Part shown: in pieces, positions 43,925 to 52,428 of the stretch | Layout of the letters: each line of letters begins with the position of its first letter | Numbering within the stretch: the stretch's first letter is position 1 | Assembly (NCBI RefSeq): GCF_014595945.1 | Contig: NZ_JABXWU010000001.1 | Span: 558,001 to 622,000, forward strand | Source of the DNA: Alkalibacillus aidingensis | GTDB taxonomy: Bacteria > Bacillota > Bacilli > Bacillales > Alkalibacillaceae | Direction of reading: 5' to 3' | DNA: 64,000 nucleotides | The notes under the pieces: model-generated | Database searches by the model: none | Seen by the model: the letters and a program-made list of their open reading frames with translations, nothing else | Told to the model about the DNA's origin: nothing | Translations under genes and position numbers: made by a program

Positions 43925-44356
43925 TTAAACTTCTTGACAATGCTCGTCGAACAAGCCTTGAAGCTTCTGAACTACTTCCATTGGTGTTGAGCTTTCAATT
44001 TCATGACGCTCAACCATTGTAACAATCTCCCCATCTTTAAGTAGGGCAAATGATGGTGAAGATGGTGGGTAACCTTCAAAATAGCTTCTTGCACGCTCTG
44101 TTGCTTCACGGTCTTGTCCGGCAAATACAGTCACTAAATGGTCTGGGCGTTTATCATAATGAATTGAATTAGCAGCAGCTGGACGCGCAACTCCACCAGC
44201 ACAACCACAAATTGAATTAACCGCAACTAGTGTTGTTCCTGCTCTTGAGAATGCTTGATCGACCTCTTCAGGTGTCTTTAATTCTTCATAACCTGCACCA
44301 CTGATTTCAGTTCTAGCTTGGTTAACAAAGTCTTCCATATAAATGTTAAAATCCAT
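43925..44356 (-). CDS. brxB: Bacilliredoxin BrxA/BrxB family (YqiW-like)
   Basis: A 143-residue thioredoxin-fold protein that removes bacillithiol from S-bacillithiolated proteins after oxidative stress. The active site is the family-typical CGC motif in [14 protein letters not shown] near residue 50. The length and C-terminal segment (DEHCQEV) match the family; the extra Cys near the C-terminus is also seen in relatives. An AAGGAG site precedes the ATG. It has its own promoter and terminators on both sides, and lies between bkdB and yqjA as in B. subtilis. Confidence 0.94.
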   Translation of the reverse strand: MDFNIYMEDFVNQARTEISGAGYEELKTPEEVDQAFSRAGTTLVAVNSICGCAGGVARPAAANSIHYDKRPDHLVTVFAGQDREATERARSYFEGYPPSSPSFALLKDGEIVTMVERHEIESSTPMEVVQKLQGLFDEHCQEV

Positions 44357-44394
44357 ATCGCATGGCTCCTTTTTTCTTTAATAATGCTAATTTT

Positions 44395-44423
44395 ATCATA
44401 TCAATTAATATGGGTTGTTTCAA
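44395..44423 (-). promoter_or_regulatory. Sigma-A promoter of brxB
   Basis: TTGAAA (44418-44423), 17-base spacer and TATGAT (44395-44400) on the minus strand, each one base from consensus, located after the bkdB terminator. Confidence 0.68.
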
Positions 44424-44432
44424 ATATCGCGC

Positions 44433-44468
44433 ATAAATAAACGCCTACTTTTTTAGTAGACGTTTATG
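44433..44468 (-). terminator. Terminator after bkdB
   Basis: A 12-bp stem (ATAAACGTCTAC with GTAGGCGTTTAT, one G-U pair) with a seven-base loop. The T tail is short and broken. It marks the end of the bkd operon. Confidence 0.75.
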
Positions 44469-44488
44469 TTAATTCAACCCGAATCAAA

Positions 44489-45778
44489 TTAATAAATTGA
44501 CGTATTTTCTTTGGACATATTTTCTAATATTTCTTTGACACGTGCTAAGAAGTTTCCACAGACTAAACCATCTAAAATTCGATGGTCTAATGATAAGCAA
44601 AGGTTGACCATATCTCTAGGCCCAAACATACCATTATCCATATAAACTGGACGTTTAACAATGGACTCTACCTGTAAAATAGCTGCTTGTGGATGGTTAA
44701 TGACACCCATAGATTGGACAGAACCGAATGATCCTGTATTGTTGACGGTGAATGTGCCACCCTGCATATCATCATTAGTTAGTTTTCCATCCCGTGCTTT
44801 ATTTGCAAGTTCAACAATATCTCTAGCAATCCCTTTAATACTTTTTTCGTCTGCATGCTTAATAACAGGAACAAATAATTGATTGTCACTCGCTACGGCG
44901 ATTGATAAGTTAATATCTTTCTTTTGAATAATCTTATCTCCTGCCCATGTGCTATTAAGTTCTGGAAATTCTTTTAATGCTTGTGCAACAGCTTTAACAA
45001 AGAATGCAAAGTAGGTTAATGAATATCCTTCTTTTCGTTTAAATTCGTCTTTAAGTTGATTTCGATAATTAACTAATTTCGTCACATCAACTTCAACCGA
45101 CATCCATGCGTGTGGAATCTCTGTTTTTGACTTAACCATATTTTGTGCAATTGCTTTACGTACGCCTGAAACCGGGATTTCCACATCTCCTGGCTGTGCA
45201 CTTGACGCTTTCTGTTTCGGCTGTTCTGGCTGTTTAGCTTCCGTGGCTGGTTCAGGTTGGGCAGGTGCTTGTTGAGCAACTGCAGGCTCTTCTTTCGGCT
45301 GAGGAACCGCACCTGACGCGATGATTTTCTCTAGGTCCTTACGAGTAATCCGTCCACCTCTACCAGAACCTTCTACTTGATTTAAATCGATATCATTTTC
45401 TTGTGCAAGCTTTAATACAGCTGGAGAATAACGGTTTTTCATCGGTTGCTCATCTTGTACGTTTTCAGTTTGATTATCTTCTGTTTCTTCTGAACTTGAA
45501 GAATCACCTTCGTCAACTGATTCTTCAGATCCTCCACCTTCTATTTCCATATAACAAATCAAACCACCGACTTCAATGGTGTCACCCTCTTCAGCAACTA
45601 ATTCTTTAATGGTCCCGGTAAATGATGACGGTACTTCAGCATTTACTTTATCCGTCATTACTTCTGCGATCGGGTCATATTTATTGACATGATCACCCAC
45701 GCCTACTAACCACGAGCTAATCGTACCTTCTGTAACACTTTCACCTAGCTGTGGCATGGTTACTTTTTCTACAGGCAT
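44489..45778 (-). CDS. bkdB: Branched-chain alpha-keto acid dehydrogenase E2 (lipoamide acyltransferase)
   Basis: Core of the branched-chain keto acid dehydrogenase complex; it transfers the acyl group from E1 to CoA through lipoamide. The 429-residue protein has one lipoyl domain with the modified Lys in VMTDKVNAEVPSS near residue 43, an acidic linker, and the E3/E1-binding domain (YSPAVLKLAQENDIDL, about 117-150). A proline-alanine-rich linker and the catalytic domain with SLDHRILDG near residue 398 follow. GGAGG precedes the ATG. It is the last gene of the ptb-bcd-buk-lpdV-bkdAA-bkdAB-bkdB operon. Confidence 0.96.
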   Translation of the reverse strand: MPVEKVTMPQLGESVTEGTISSWLVGVGDHVNKYDPIAEVMTDKVNAEVPSSFTGTIKELVAEEGDTIEVGGLICYMEIEGGGSEESVDEGDSSSSEETEDNQTENVQDEQPMKNRYSPAVLKLAQENDIDLNQVEGSGRGGRITRKDLEKIIASGAVPQPKEEPAVAQQAPAQPEPATEAKQPEQPKQKASSAQPGDVEIPVSGVRKAIAQNMVKSKTEIPHAWMSVEVDVTKLVNYRNQLKDEFKRKEGYSLTYFAFFVKAVAQALKEFPELNSTWAGDKIIQKKDINLSIAVASDNQLFVPVIKHADEKSIKGIARDIVELANKARDGKLTNDDMQGGTFTVNNTGSFGSVQSMGVINHPQAAILQVESIVKRPVYMDNGMFGPRDMVNLCLSLDHRILDGLVCGNFLARVKEILENMSKENTSIY

Positions 45779-45815
45779 TAATCTTTACCTCCTTATTTCC
45801 AAAAATGAAACCAGA

Positions 45816-46799
45816 TTAAAATTCTGCTAAATCGCGCATTGCTTTTTCAACTTTATCAGGATTAATCATAAAGTATTTTTCCATTGTTGGAGCATAAGGC
45901 ATCGCCGGAACATCTGGCCCAGCAAGACGTTCAACAGGTGAATCAAGGTCAAATAAGCAATTCTCTGAAATAATTGCTGAAACCTCGCTCATGATACTTC
46001 CTTCTTTGTTATCCTCTGTTACAAGAAGGACTTTCCCTGTTTTCTTAGCGGCCTCTATAATAGCTTCCTGATCTAACGGATAAACAGTTCTTAAATCTAG
46101 AATATGGGCAGAAATCCCCTCTTCAGCTAGCTTCTCAGCCGCTTCTAAAGCGAAGTGGACACCTAAACCATATGTGATGACGGTGATATCATCACCTTCA
46201 CGTTTAACATCTGCTTTTCCAATTGGTAAAACATAATCATCATCAGGCACTTCACCTTTAATTAAGCGATAAGCTCTTTTATGTTCAAAAAATAAAACTG
46301 GGTCTTCATCTCGTATGGCTGCTTTAAGCAAACCTTTCACATCATGAGGAGTAGATGGCATGACGATCTTCAAACCTGGTTGATTAGCAAAAACCGCTTC
46401 AACAGATTGTGAGTGATATAAAGCTCCATGGACACCACCGCCATACGGTGCTCTAATGACCATTGGACAATTCCAGTCATTGTTAGAGCGATATCTAATT
46501 CGAGCGGCTTCCGAAATAATTTGGTTAACTGCAGGCATAATGAAGTCAGCAAATTGCATCTCTGCTATTGGGCGCATCCCATACATAGCAGCGCCAATAC
46601 CAACACCGGCAATGGCAGACTCAGTTAAAGGTGTATCTAGTACACGAGACTCACCAAATTGATCATATAAACCTTCTGTTGCCTTAAATACCCCACCTTT
46701 TTTACCAACGTCTTCACCGAGTACAAATACCTTCTCATCACGTTCCATTTCTTCTCTTAAAGCCGTTGTAACAGCTTGAATATAAGACATGACAGCCAT
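45816..46799 (-). CDS. bkdAB: Branched-chain alpha-keto acid dehydrogenase E1 beta subunit
   Basis: Beta subunit of the thiamine-diphosphate-dependent decarboxylase. The 327-residue protein contains GEDVGKKGGVFKATEGL near residue 26, TPLTESAIAGVGIGAAMYG, the APYGGGVHGALYHSQSVEA region near 125 and the C-terminal transketolase domain (VLLVTEDNKEGS). The ATG at 46799 follows AGGAGGGG; an in-frame start further upstream lies inside bkdAA. It is separated from bkdAA by one base. Confidence 0.96.
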   Translation of the reverse strand: MAVMSYIQAVTTALREEMERDEKVFVLGEDVGKKGGVFKATEGLYDQFGESRVLDTPLTESAIAGVGIGAAMYGMRPIAEMQFADFIMPAVNQIISEAARIRYRSNNDWNCPMVIRAPYGGGVHGALYHSQSVEAVFANQPGLKIVMPSTPHDVKGLLKAAIRDEDPVLFFEHKRAYRLIKGEVPDDDYVLPIGKADVKREGDDITVITYGLGVHFALEAAEKLAEEGISAHILDLRTVYPLDQEAIIEAAKKTGKVLLVTEDNKEGSIMSEVSAIISENCLFDLDSPVERLAGPDVPAMPYAPTMEKYFMINPDKVEKAMRDLAEF

Positions 46800-46800
46800 C

Positions 46801-47814
46801 TTATTCCCCTCCTTCTTCCGCATATACATATTTTAAAGCGTGTTCTGCCTCAGCGTAAGGTGCATTCTCCGCTTCGTCTGTTGCTACATTGATCTCATCA
46901 TCAATTTCTTTATTCAGAGCTTCTTCCTTCTCCTCAGTTAGGATCCCAACATCTTTTAAGTACTGTGCGAAAGAGAGAATGTTATCTTTCTTCTTCATCT
47001 CATCAAGCTCTTCTTGTGAACGATAAGCCTTATCATTATCATCACTAGAATGAGCAGTTAGACGTTCAGTCATCGCTTCGATTAACGTTGGTCCTTCTCC
47101 GTTTAACGCACGCTCGTGAGCTTCTTTAACCACTTTATACACCTCTAGTGGATCGTTACCGTTCACTTGATATCCAGGCATGCCGTACCCTACTCCACGG
47201 TCAGCAACTGATTGACTTGCTAACTGTCTTTCTAGTGGTACTGAAATGGCATACTTATTGTTTTCTACCATTGTGATTACAGGCAACTTGTGTACACCAG
47301 CGAAGTTTAATCCCTCATGGAAATCACCCTGGTTAGATGAACCTTCACCTAAAGTCGCAAATGAAGCAATATTCTTGTTTTCCATTTTTGCTGCTAATGC
47401 CACACCAACTGCATGTGGTAATTGCGTCGTAACAGGTGAAGAACCTGTTAGTATTCTGTTTTTCTTTTGGCCGAAGTGACCTGGCATTTGTCGGCCTCCA
47501 GAGTTGGGGTCGTCCGCTTTAGCAAAAGCTGCTAAAAATAATTCTTTTGTTGTCATGCCAAAAGCTAATACAACTCCTAGATCACGGTAATACGGTGCAA
47601 CATAGTCTTCCTCTCTGTTTAAAGCATAACTTGCACCAACTTGTGCCGCTTCTTGCCCCTGACATGAAATAACGAAAGGAATCTTACCCGCCCGGTTCAA
47701 AAGCCACATTCTTTCGTCAATCTTACGCGCAAGAAGCATTGTGCGATACATATCAAGCACTTGATCATCAGATAAGCCCAGTTCTTGATGACGATTTTCA
47801 ACTTGTCCCATCAT
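46801..47814 (-). CDS. bkdAA: Branched-chain alpha-keto acid dehydrogenase E1 alpha subunit
   Basis: Alpha subunit that binds thiamine diphosphate and decarboxylates the keto acids of Leu, Ile and Val. The 337-residue protein shows the ThDP motif as GEGSSNQGDFHEGLNFAG, ending about 30 residues later in VENNKYAI. SCQGQEAAQVG near residue 50 and the regulatory-loop region TAHSSDD near 262 are also present. GGGAGG precedes two consecutive ATGs, and either could be used. It follows lpdV by 17 bases. Confidence 0.96.
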   Translation of the reverse strand: MMGQVENRHQELGLSDDQVLDMYRTMLLARKIDERMWLLNRAGKIPFVISCQGQEAAQVGASYALNREEDYVAPYYRDLGVVLAFGMTTKELFLAAFAKADDPNSGGRQMPGHFGQKKNRILTGSSPVTTQLPHAVGVALAAKMENKNIASFATLGEGSSNQGDFHEGLNFAGVHKLPVITMVENNKYAISVPLERQLASQSVADRGVGYGMPGYQVNGNDPLEVYKVVKEAHERALNGEGPTLIEAMTERLTAHSSDDNDKAYRSQEELDEMKKKDNILSFAQYLKDVGILTEEKEEALNKEIDDEINVATDEAENAPYAEAEHALKYVYAEEGGE

Positions 47815-47831
47815 ATATACCTCCCTTTTAA

Positions 47832-49253
47832 TTATCCGTGGATTTGTTTACCATCCACTGCTAACGCAGCTTCACCCATGACTTCAGAAAGTGTCGGGTG
47901 TGGGTGAATCGTTTCACCGATTTCCCATGCCGTTGCATCTAATACCATGGCTAAACCAGCCTCAGAAATCATGTCTGTTACATGAGGTCCGATCATGTGT
48001 ACTCCTAATAAGTCTTCATTATCTTTATTCGTGATAATCTTAACAAATCCTTCTGTTTCGCCATGTACAAGAGCTTTACCGACCGCTTGGAACGGAAATT
48101 TCCCCACTTTGAGATTAAAACCTTCATCTTTTGCCTGTTTTTCTGTCAATCCAATACTTGCCATCTCTGGACTAGAGTAAATACATGAAGCGATATGGTT
48201 ATAGTTAATTGGATCTGGGTTATGATTTGCGATATGTTCAACCGCTAAAATTCCTTCATGTGAAGCAACATGAGCTAGCTGCGTACCACCGATCACATCA
48301 CCTATCGCGTAAATATGTGACTCTTTCGTTTGATTAAATTTATTAACTTTAATGGCTCCATTTTCAACTTGAATATCAGTATTCTCTAAACCAATGTTAT
48401 CTACAACTGGTGCACGTCCAACAGAAACTAACATTCGTTCTGCTTGTAAACTCTTAGTTGAACCTTCTATTTCTGCATCAATTTTAATACCGTTAGAACG
48501 ATCTAAGGTATCTGGCAATACTTTAGCTCCAGTTATGAATTTGATTCCCTTATTCTTAAGTTGTTTTTCAGCTTCTTTTACCACAGCTTCATCTTCTGTT
48601 GGTAGAATCTGGTCTAAATATTCAACAACGGTAACTTCAACACCGAAATCAGCAAGCATGGAGGCCCACTCTATACCAATCACTCCACCTCCAACTATGA
48701 GGATTGATTTGGGTAAGCTTTCCATTTGCAGGGCTTCATCAGAGGTCATTACACTTTCACCATCGATCTCAAGTCCTGGAAGGGTTTTTGGGGTTGAACC
48801 TGTTGCAATGATCACATTTTTAGGAATAATCATTTCATTTTCCTCACCATTATTCATCTCGACGGAAATAGTTCCAGCAGTAGGTGAAAAAATACTAGGT
48901 CCTAAAATTCGACCATGTCCTTCAATGACATCAATTTTCCCTTTTTTCATAAGTCCCTGGACACCTTGATGTAATTGATCGACAATCTTTTGCTTACGAT
49001 CTTGTACTTTTAAGAAATTAAGCTTTGTATTTTCCGTCTCGATGCCATATTGATCAGACTCTTGAGTTTGCTTAAAAACTTCTGCACTACGAAGCAAAGC
49101 TTTTGAAGGGATACACCCTCTATGTAAACATGTTCCTCCTAAGTTACCTTTTTCGACTATGGCAACTTTTAACCCAAGTTGACTGGCCCTAATAGCGGCA
49201 ACATAGCCTCCAGTACCACCACCCAGTATGACAACATCATATTCTTTGGCCAT
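47832..49253 (-). CDS. lpdV: Dihydrolipoamide dehydrogenase of the Bkd complex
   Basis: E3 flavoprotein that reoxidises the lipoamide of BkdB with NAD+. The 473-residue protein has the FAD motif VILGGGTGGYVAAIRA, the redox disulfide GGTCLHRGCIPSK near residue 42-47, the NAD motif ILIVGGGVIGIEWASML near 180 and the C-terminal catalytic HPHPTLSE with the partner Glu. AAAGGAG precedes the ATG. The gene lies in the operon immediately after buk (two bases). Confidence 0.96.
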   Translation of the reverse strand: MAKEYDVVILGGGTGGYVAAIRASQLGLKVAIVEKGNLGGTCLHRGCIPSKALLRSAEVFKQTQESDQYGIETENTKLNFLKVQDRKQKIVDQLHQGVQGLMKKGKIDVIEGHGRILGPSIFSPTAGTISVEMNNGEENEMIIPKNVIIATGSTPKTLPGLEIDGESVMTSDEALQMESLPKSILIVGGGVIGIEWASMLADFGVEVTVVEYLDQILPTEDEAVVKEAEKQLKNKGIKFITGAKVLPDTLDRSNGIKIDAEIEGSTKSLQAERMLVSVGRAPVVDNIGLENTDIQVENGAIKVNKFNQTKESHIYAIGDVIGGTQLAHVASHEGILAVEHIANHNPDPINYNHIASCIYSSPEMASIGLTEKQAKDEGFNLKVGKFPFQAVGKALVHGETEGFVKIITNKDNEDLLGVHMIGPHVTDMISEAGLAMVLDATAWEIGETIHPHPTLSEVMGEAALAVDGKQIHG

Positions 49254-49255
49254 AA

Positions 49256-50356
49256 CTAAAACTCCTTTCTAATAGGCATTGACGCGTATTGTTTAGCTGA
49301 TTCCTCATTCTTAAGCACACGTAAAGTTCCTTCTGCTAGAGCTTGTAACTCGTTTTCTCCTGGATACGTAACGACATCAGCTATCCAACTGATTCGTTTA
49401 GTTATTTGACTGACGAAACCTTTACCATATGCTAACCCACCAGTTAAGACAATTGCATCAATGTCCCCTTGTAAAACTGCACTAGCTGCTCCAAGTTCTT
49501 TTGCAACTTGATAAGCCATCGCATCATAGACTAACTTGGCGTCTTCATCACCGTTTTCGATTCTCTTCTCAACTTCGACAGCATCATAGGTATCTAAATA
49601 GGCCATGAGTCCGCCTTTTCCAACTATCAACTTATGAATATCTTCCTTGGAATATGCATTAGAATAGCAGAGGTCAACTAGCTGCCTTACTGGTAACGTG
49701 CCGGAGCGTTCTGGAGAAAATGGTCCATCACCATTCAAGCCATTATTGACATCGATGACCCTTCCTGCTTTGTGGGCACCAACCGTAATTCCTCCACCCA
49801 TATGACAAACTATAAGATTAACTTGCTCATAAGTTTCACCTAATGATTGTGCCACTTTTCTAGCGACTGCCTTTTGATTAAGCGCATGAAAAATACTCTT
49901 CCTTGGAAGTTGGGGAGCTCCTGATAATCTTGCTAAATCATCTAACTCGTCAACAACAACAGGATCAACAATATAAGCAGATATATTAACTTGCTTAGCT
50001 ATCTCAAACGCTAAAATCCCACCTAAGTTAGACGCATGCTCTCCATAATGACCCTCTTTTAAATCATTAAGCATGGCTTCATTGACTTCATACGTGCCAC
50101 CTTCAATTGGCTTTAGTAGACCACCTCGGCCACAAACAGCATTCAACTTAGAGATATTAAAACCTTCGTGATCTAACGCTTCAACAATGACTTCTTTACG
50201 AAATTCATATTGGTCAATAATTCTTGAGTATTGGTTTAATTGATCTGTGTCATGTCTAATTGTTTTTTCGAATAAACTTTTATCATTTTCAAATACAGCA
50301 ATTTTAGTAGATGTTGACCCAGGATTAATAACTAATATGCGATAACTTTGTTGCAA
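49256..50356 (-). CDS. buk: Butyrate kinase (branched-chain fatty acid kinase)
   Basis: An acetokinase-family enzyme that converts acyl phosphates such as isobutyryl- or isovaleryl-phosphate to the acid with ATP formation. The 366-residue protein opens with [16 protein letters not shown], has [17 protein letters not shown] near residue 180 and [15 protein letters not shown] near 207, then the C-terminal LTGGLAYG. The start is a TTG eight bases after GGAGGG. With Ptb it makes the energy-yielding branch of the operon. Confidence 0.95.
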   Translation of the reverse strand: MQQSYRILVINPGSTSTKIAVFENDKSLFEKTIRHDTDQLNQYSRIIDQYEFRKEVIVEALDHEGFNISKLNAVCGRGGLLKPIEGGTYEVNEAMLNDLKEGHYGEHASNLGGILAFEIAKQVNISAYIVDPVVVDELDDLARLSGAPQLPRKSIFHALNQKAVARKVAQSLGETYEQVNLIVCHMGGGITVGAHKAGRVIDVNNGLNGDGPFSPERSGTLPVRQLVDLCYSNAYSKEDIHKLIVGKGGLMAYLDTYDAVEVEKRIENGDEDAKLVYDAMAYQVAKELGAASAVLQGDIDAIVLTGGLAYGKGFVSQITKRISWIADVVTYPGENELQALAEGTLRVLKNEESAKQYASMPIRKEF

Positions 50357-50375
50357 TCTGGACGCCCTCCATTAA

Positions 50376-51473
50376 TTAGTTTCTTCTTGAAATAATGCTA
50401 TGTTCATTTTGTAAAAATGTACTTCTCGTTCTCTGCATGCTAGTAATTCTCTCTTCTGCCATGCGATCTGCTGCAATATGAGAAGCAATATTGTCACGCT
50501 TAGAGATTTCAAATATCTTGGATAAGCTATCATAAATAGCATCAATTTGCTTAAATGCACGGTCACGGTTATAACCATTTAACTCATCGGCAACATTAAT
50601 AACTCCACCAGAGTTAATGACATAATCCGGCGCATAGACAATACCCGCTTCATGCAATTTGTCACCATGTCTTGACTCGGCCAACTGATTATTAGCAGAT
50701 CCTGCGATAACTTTTGCTTTTAGTTGTGGAATCGTTTGATCATTAATCGTTGCACCTAATGCACAAGGAGCGTAAATGTCACAATCAACTGAGTAAATAT
50801 CGTCTGGGTCTACTGCTTGCGCTCCAAAGTCCTCAACCGCACGTTCTACAGCACTCTTATTAATGTCTGTTACGATTAGCTTAGCTCCTTCTTCGTGTAA
50901 ATGTTTACACATATGATAAGCAACATTACCGATTCCCTGAACTGCCACAACTTTTCCTTCTAATGAATCGGTACCGAATGCTTCTTTAGCTGCTGCTTTC
51001 ATACCTCTATACATCCCATAGGCAGTTGCTGGTGATGGGTTACCTGATGAGCCAAACTCTGGGGAAATACCAGTTACATAATCTGTTTCCATATAAATAT
51101 AGTCCATATCATGTTCAGTCGTTCCAACATCTTCAGCAGTAATATAACGGCCATTTAATCCTTGAATGTATCGTCCAAAAGCACGGAACATTTCCGGATT
51201 CTTATCTTTTTTCGGATCGCCAATAATGACCGTTTTCCCTCCACCTAAGTTTAAACCAGCTGCAGCATTCTTATAAGTCATACCTTTTGCAAGGCGTAAC
51301 GCATCAATTACAGCATCCTCTTCTGAGTCATAAGTCCACATTCTAGTCCCACCAAGTGCAGGACCTAATGTTGTATCATGAATAGCGATAATCGCCTTCA
51401 AACCAGAATTTTTGTCCTGGCAAAATACTACTTGTTCATAATCATACTCTTCCATATACGTAAATAATTCCAT
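50376..51473 (-). CDS. bcd: Leucine dehydrogenase
   Basis: NAD-dependent deaminase of leucine, isoleucine and valine that supplies keto acids to the Bkd complex. The 365-residue protein has the catalytic region [22 protein letters not shown] (Lys pair, residues about 68-80; read in two parts across the glycine loop), the Asp in [11 protein letters not shown] near 113 and the Rossmann motif [11 protein letters not shown] near 180. The ATG at 51473 is seven bases after GGGAGGA; an in-frame start 13 codons earlier overlaps ptb. It is the second operon gene. Confidence 0.95.
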   Translation of the reverse strand: MELFTYMEEYDYEQVVFCQDKNSGLKAIIAIHDTTLGPALGGTRMWTYDSEEDAVIDALRLAKGMTYKNAAAGLNLGGGKTVIIGDPKKDKNPEMFRAFGRYIQGLNGRYITAEDVGTTEHDMDYIYMETDYVTGISPEFGSSGNPSPATAYGMYRGMKAAAKEAFGTDSLEGKVVAVQGIGNVAYHMCKHLHEEGAKLIVTDINKSAVERAVEDFGAQAVDPDDIYSVDCDIYAPCALGATINDQTIPQLKAKVIAGSANNQLAESRHGDKLHEAGIVYAPDYVINSGGVINVADELNGYNRDRAFKQIDAIYDSLSKIFEISKRDNIASHIAADRMAEERITSMQRTRSTFLQNEHSIISRRN

Positions 51474-51492
51474 CTTCCATTCCTCCCATAAT

Positions 51493-52392
51493 TTATGATG
51501 ATGATAAGGCAAAAGCTAAAGAATATATTTTACTCTCCGCTGTATCAGCACGAGAGGTTAACACAATTGGAGCTTTAGCCCCACTTATAATTCCGGCCAC
51601 TTTAGCTCCGGCAAAATAAGTAAAAGATTTATATAATGTATTACCTACTTCAATATACGGACAAACCAGTATATCTGCTTGCCCAGCGACATCTGATTCA
51701 ATCTTTTTCTCTTCTTTAGAATCAAAAGATATGGCGTTATCAAAAGCTAGAGGACCATCAACGATACAGTTGGTGATTTGTCCTCGTTTTTGCATCTGTG
51801 ATAAAACAGCTGCATCCACAGAAGCCTGCATAGCAGGATTGACAATCTCAACAGCAGCTAATGGAGCAACTTTTGGCTCATCATTACCAAGACGATTAGC
51901 AACATCAACAGCATTCTGAATGATTTGCACTTTTTCTTCTAAAGTAGGCGCGATATTCATACCGGCATCAGTTAAGAACAATAGATTTTCGCGTCCTGGG
52001 ATTTCAAATAAAGCTACGTGTGATAAAATTCGATCATTTCGTAATCCTGAGTCTTTTTTTAATACCGCTTTTAGGACAATTTTCGTCGCTACATTCCCCT
52101 TCATTAAAACATCTGAACGTTCTTCAGAAACTGACATAACAGCTTTTTCGACAGCATTTTCTGTCGAGGTTGCATGGTGAAGTGTAATCTGGGGTTGGTT
52201 TAAATCAAGATCAATCTCATCAGCTGCTTGCCTAATTTCTTCAAGATTACCAAATAGCTTAAATGCGGCTAATTCTCTTTCTACCCCCTCCTTTATTGCT
52301 TTTAGCGTCTCTACATTAGTAGCTTCTGCTACGGCAACTGTTTTCTTTGTATCTAATTGGCATAAGCCATTGACTAACTGTTCAAAATCCAT
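51493..52392 (-). CDS. ptb: Phosphate butyryltransferase
   Basis: Transfers branched-chain acyl groups from CoA to phosphate, producing the substrate of Buk. The 299-residue protein is of the phosphotransacetylase fold, with family segments [19 protein letters not shown] near residue 95, [16 protein letters not shown] near 140 and [18 protein letters not shown] near 240. AAGGAG precedes the ATG. It is the first structural gene after bkdR, separated by only 36 bases in which no sigma-54 promoter is visible. Confidence 0.95.
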   Translation of the reverse strand: MDFEQLVNGLCQLDTKKTVAVAEATNVETLKAIKEGVERELAAFKLFGNLEEIRQAADEIDLDLNQPQITLHHATSTENAVEKAVMSVSEERSDVLMKGNVATKIVLKAVLKKDSGLRNDRILSHVALFEIPGRENLLFLTDAGMNIAPTLEEKVQIIQNAVDVANRLGNDEPKVAPLAAVEIVNPAMQASVDAAVLSQMQKRGQITNCIVDGPLAFDNAISFDSKEEKKIESDVAGQADILVCPYIEVGNTLYKSFTYFAGAKVAGIISGAKAPIVLTSRADTAESKIYSLAFALSSS

Positions 52393-52428
52393 GATTATCT
52401 CCTTCTTGTTGGCCTTAATATTTGTCGT

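Noticed and set aside
48394-48969. A 191-codon open frame on the plus strand inside lpdV
   Set aside because: It is antisense to a clearly conserved enzyme gene, has no ribosome site, and its composition is what the reverse frame of lpdV gives.
52393-52428. Sigma-54 promoter before ptb
   Set aside because: The 36-base gap and the end of bkdR contain no TGGCAC-N5-TTGC or close variant.
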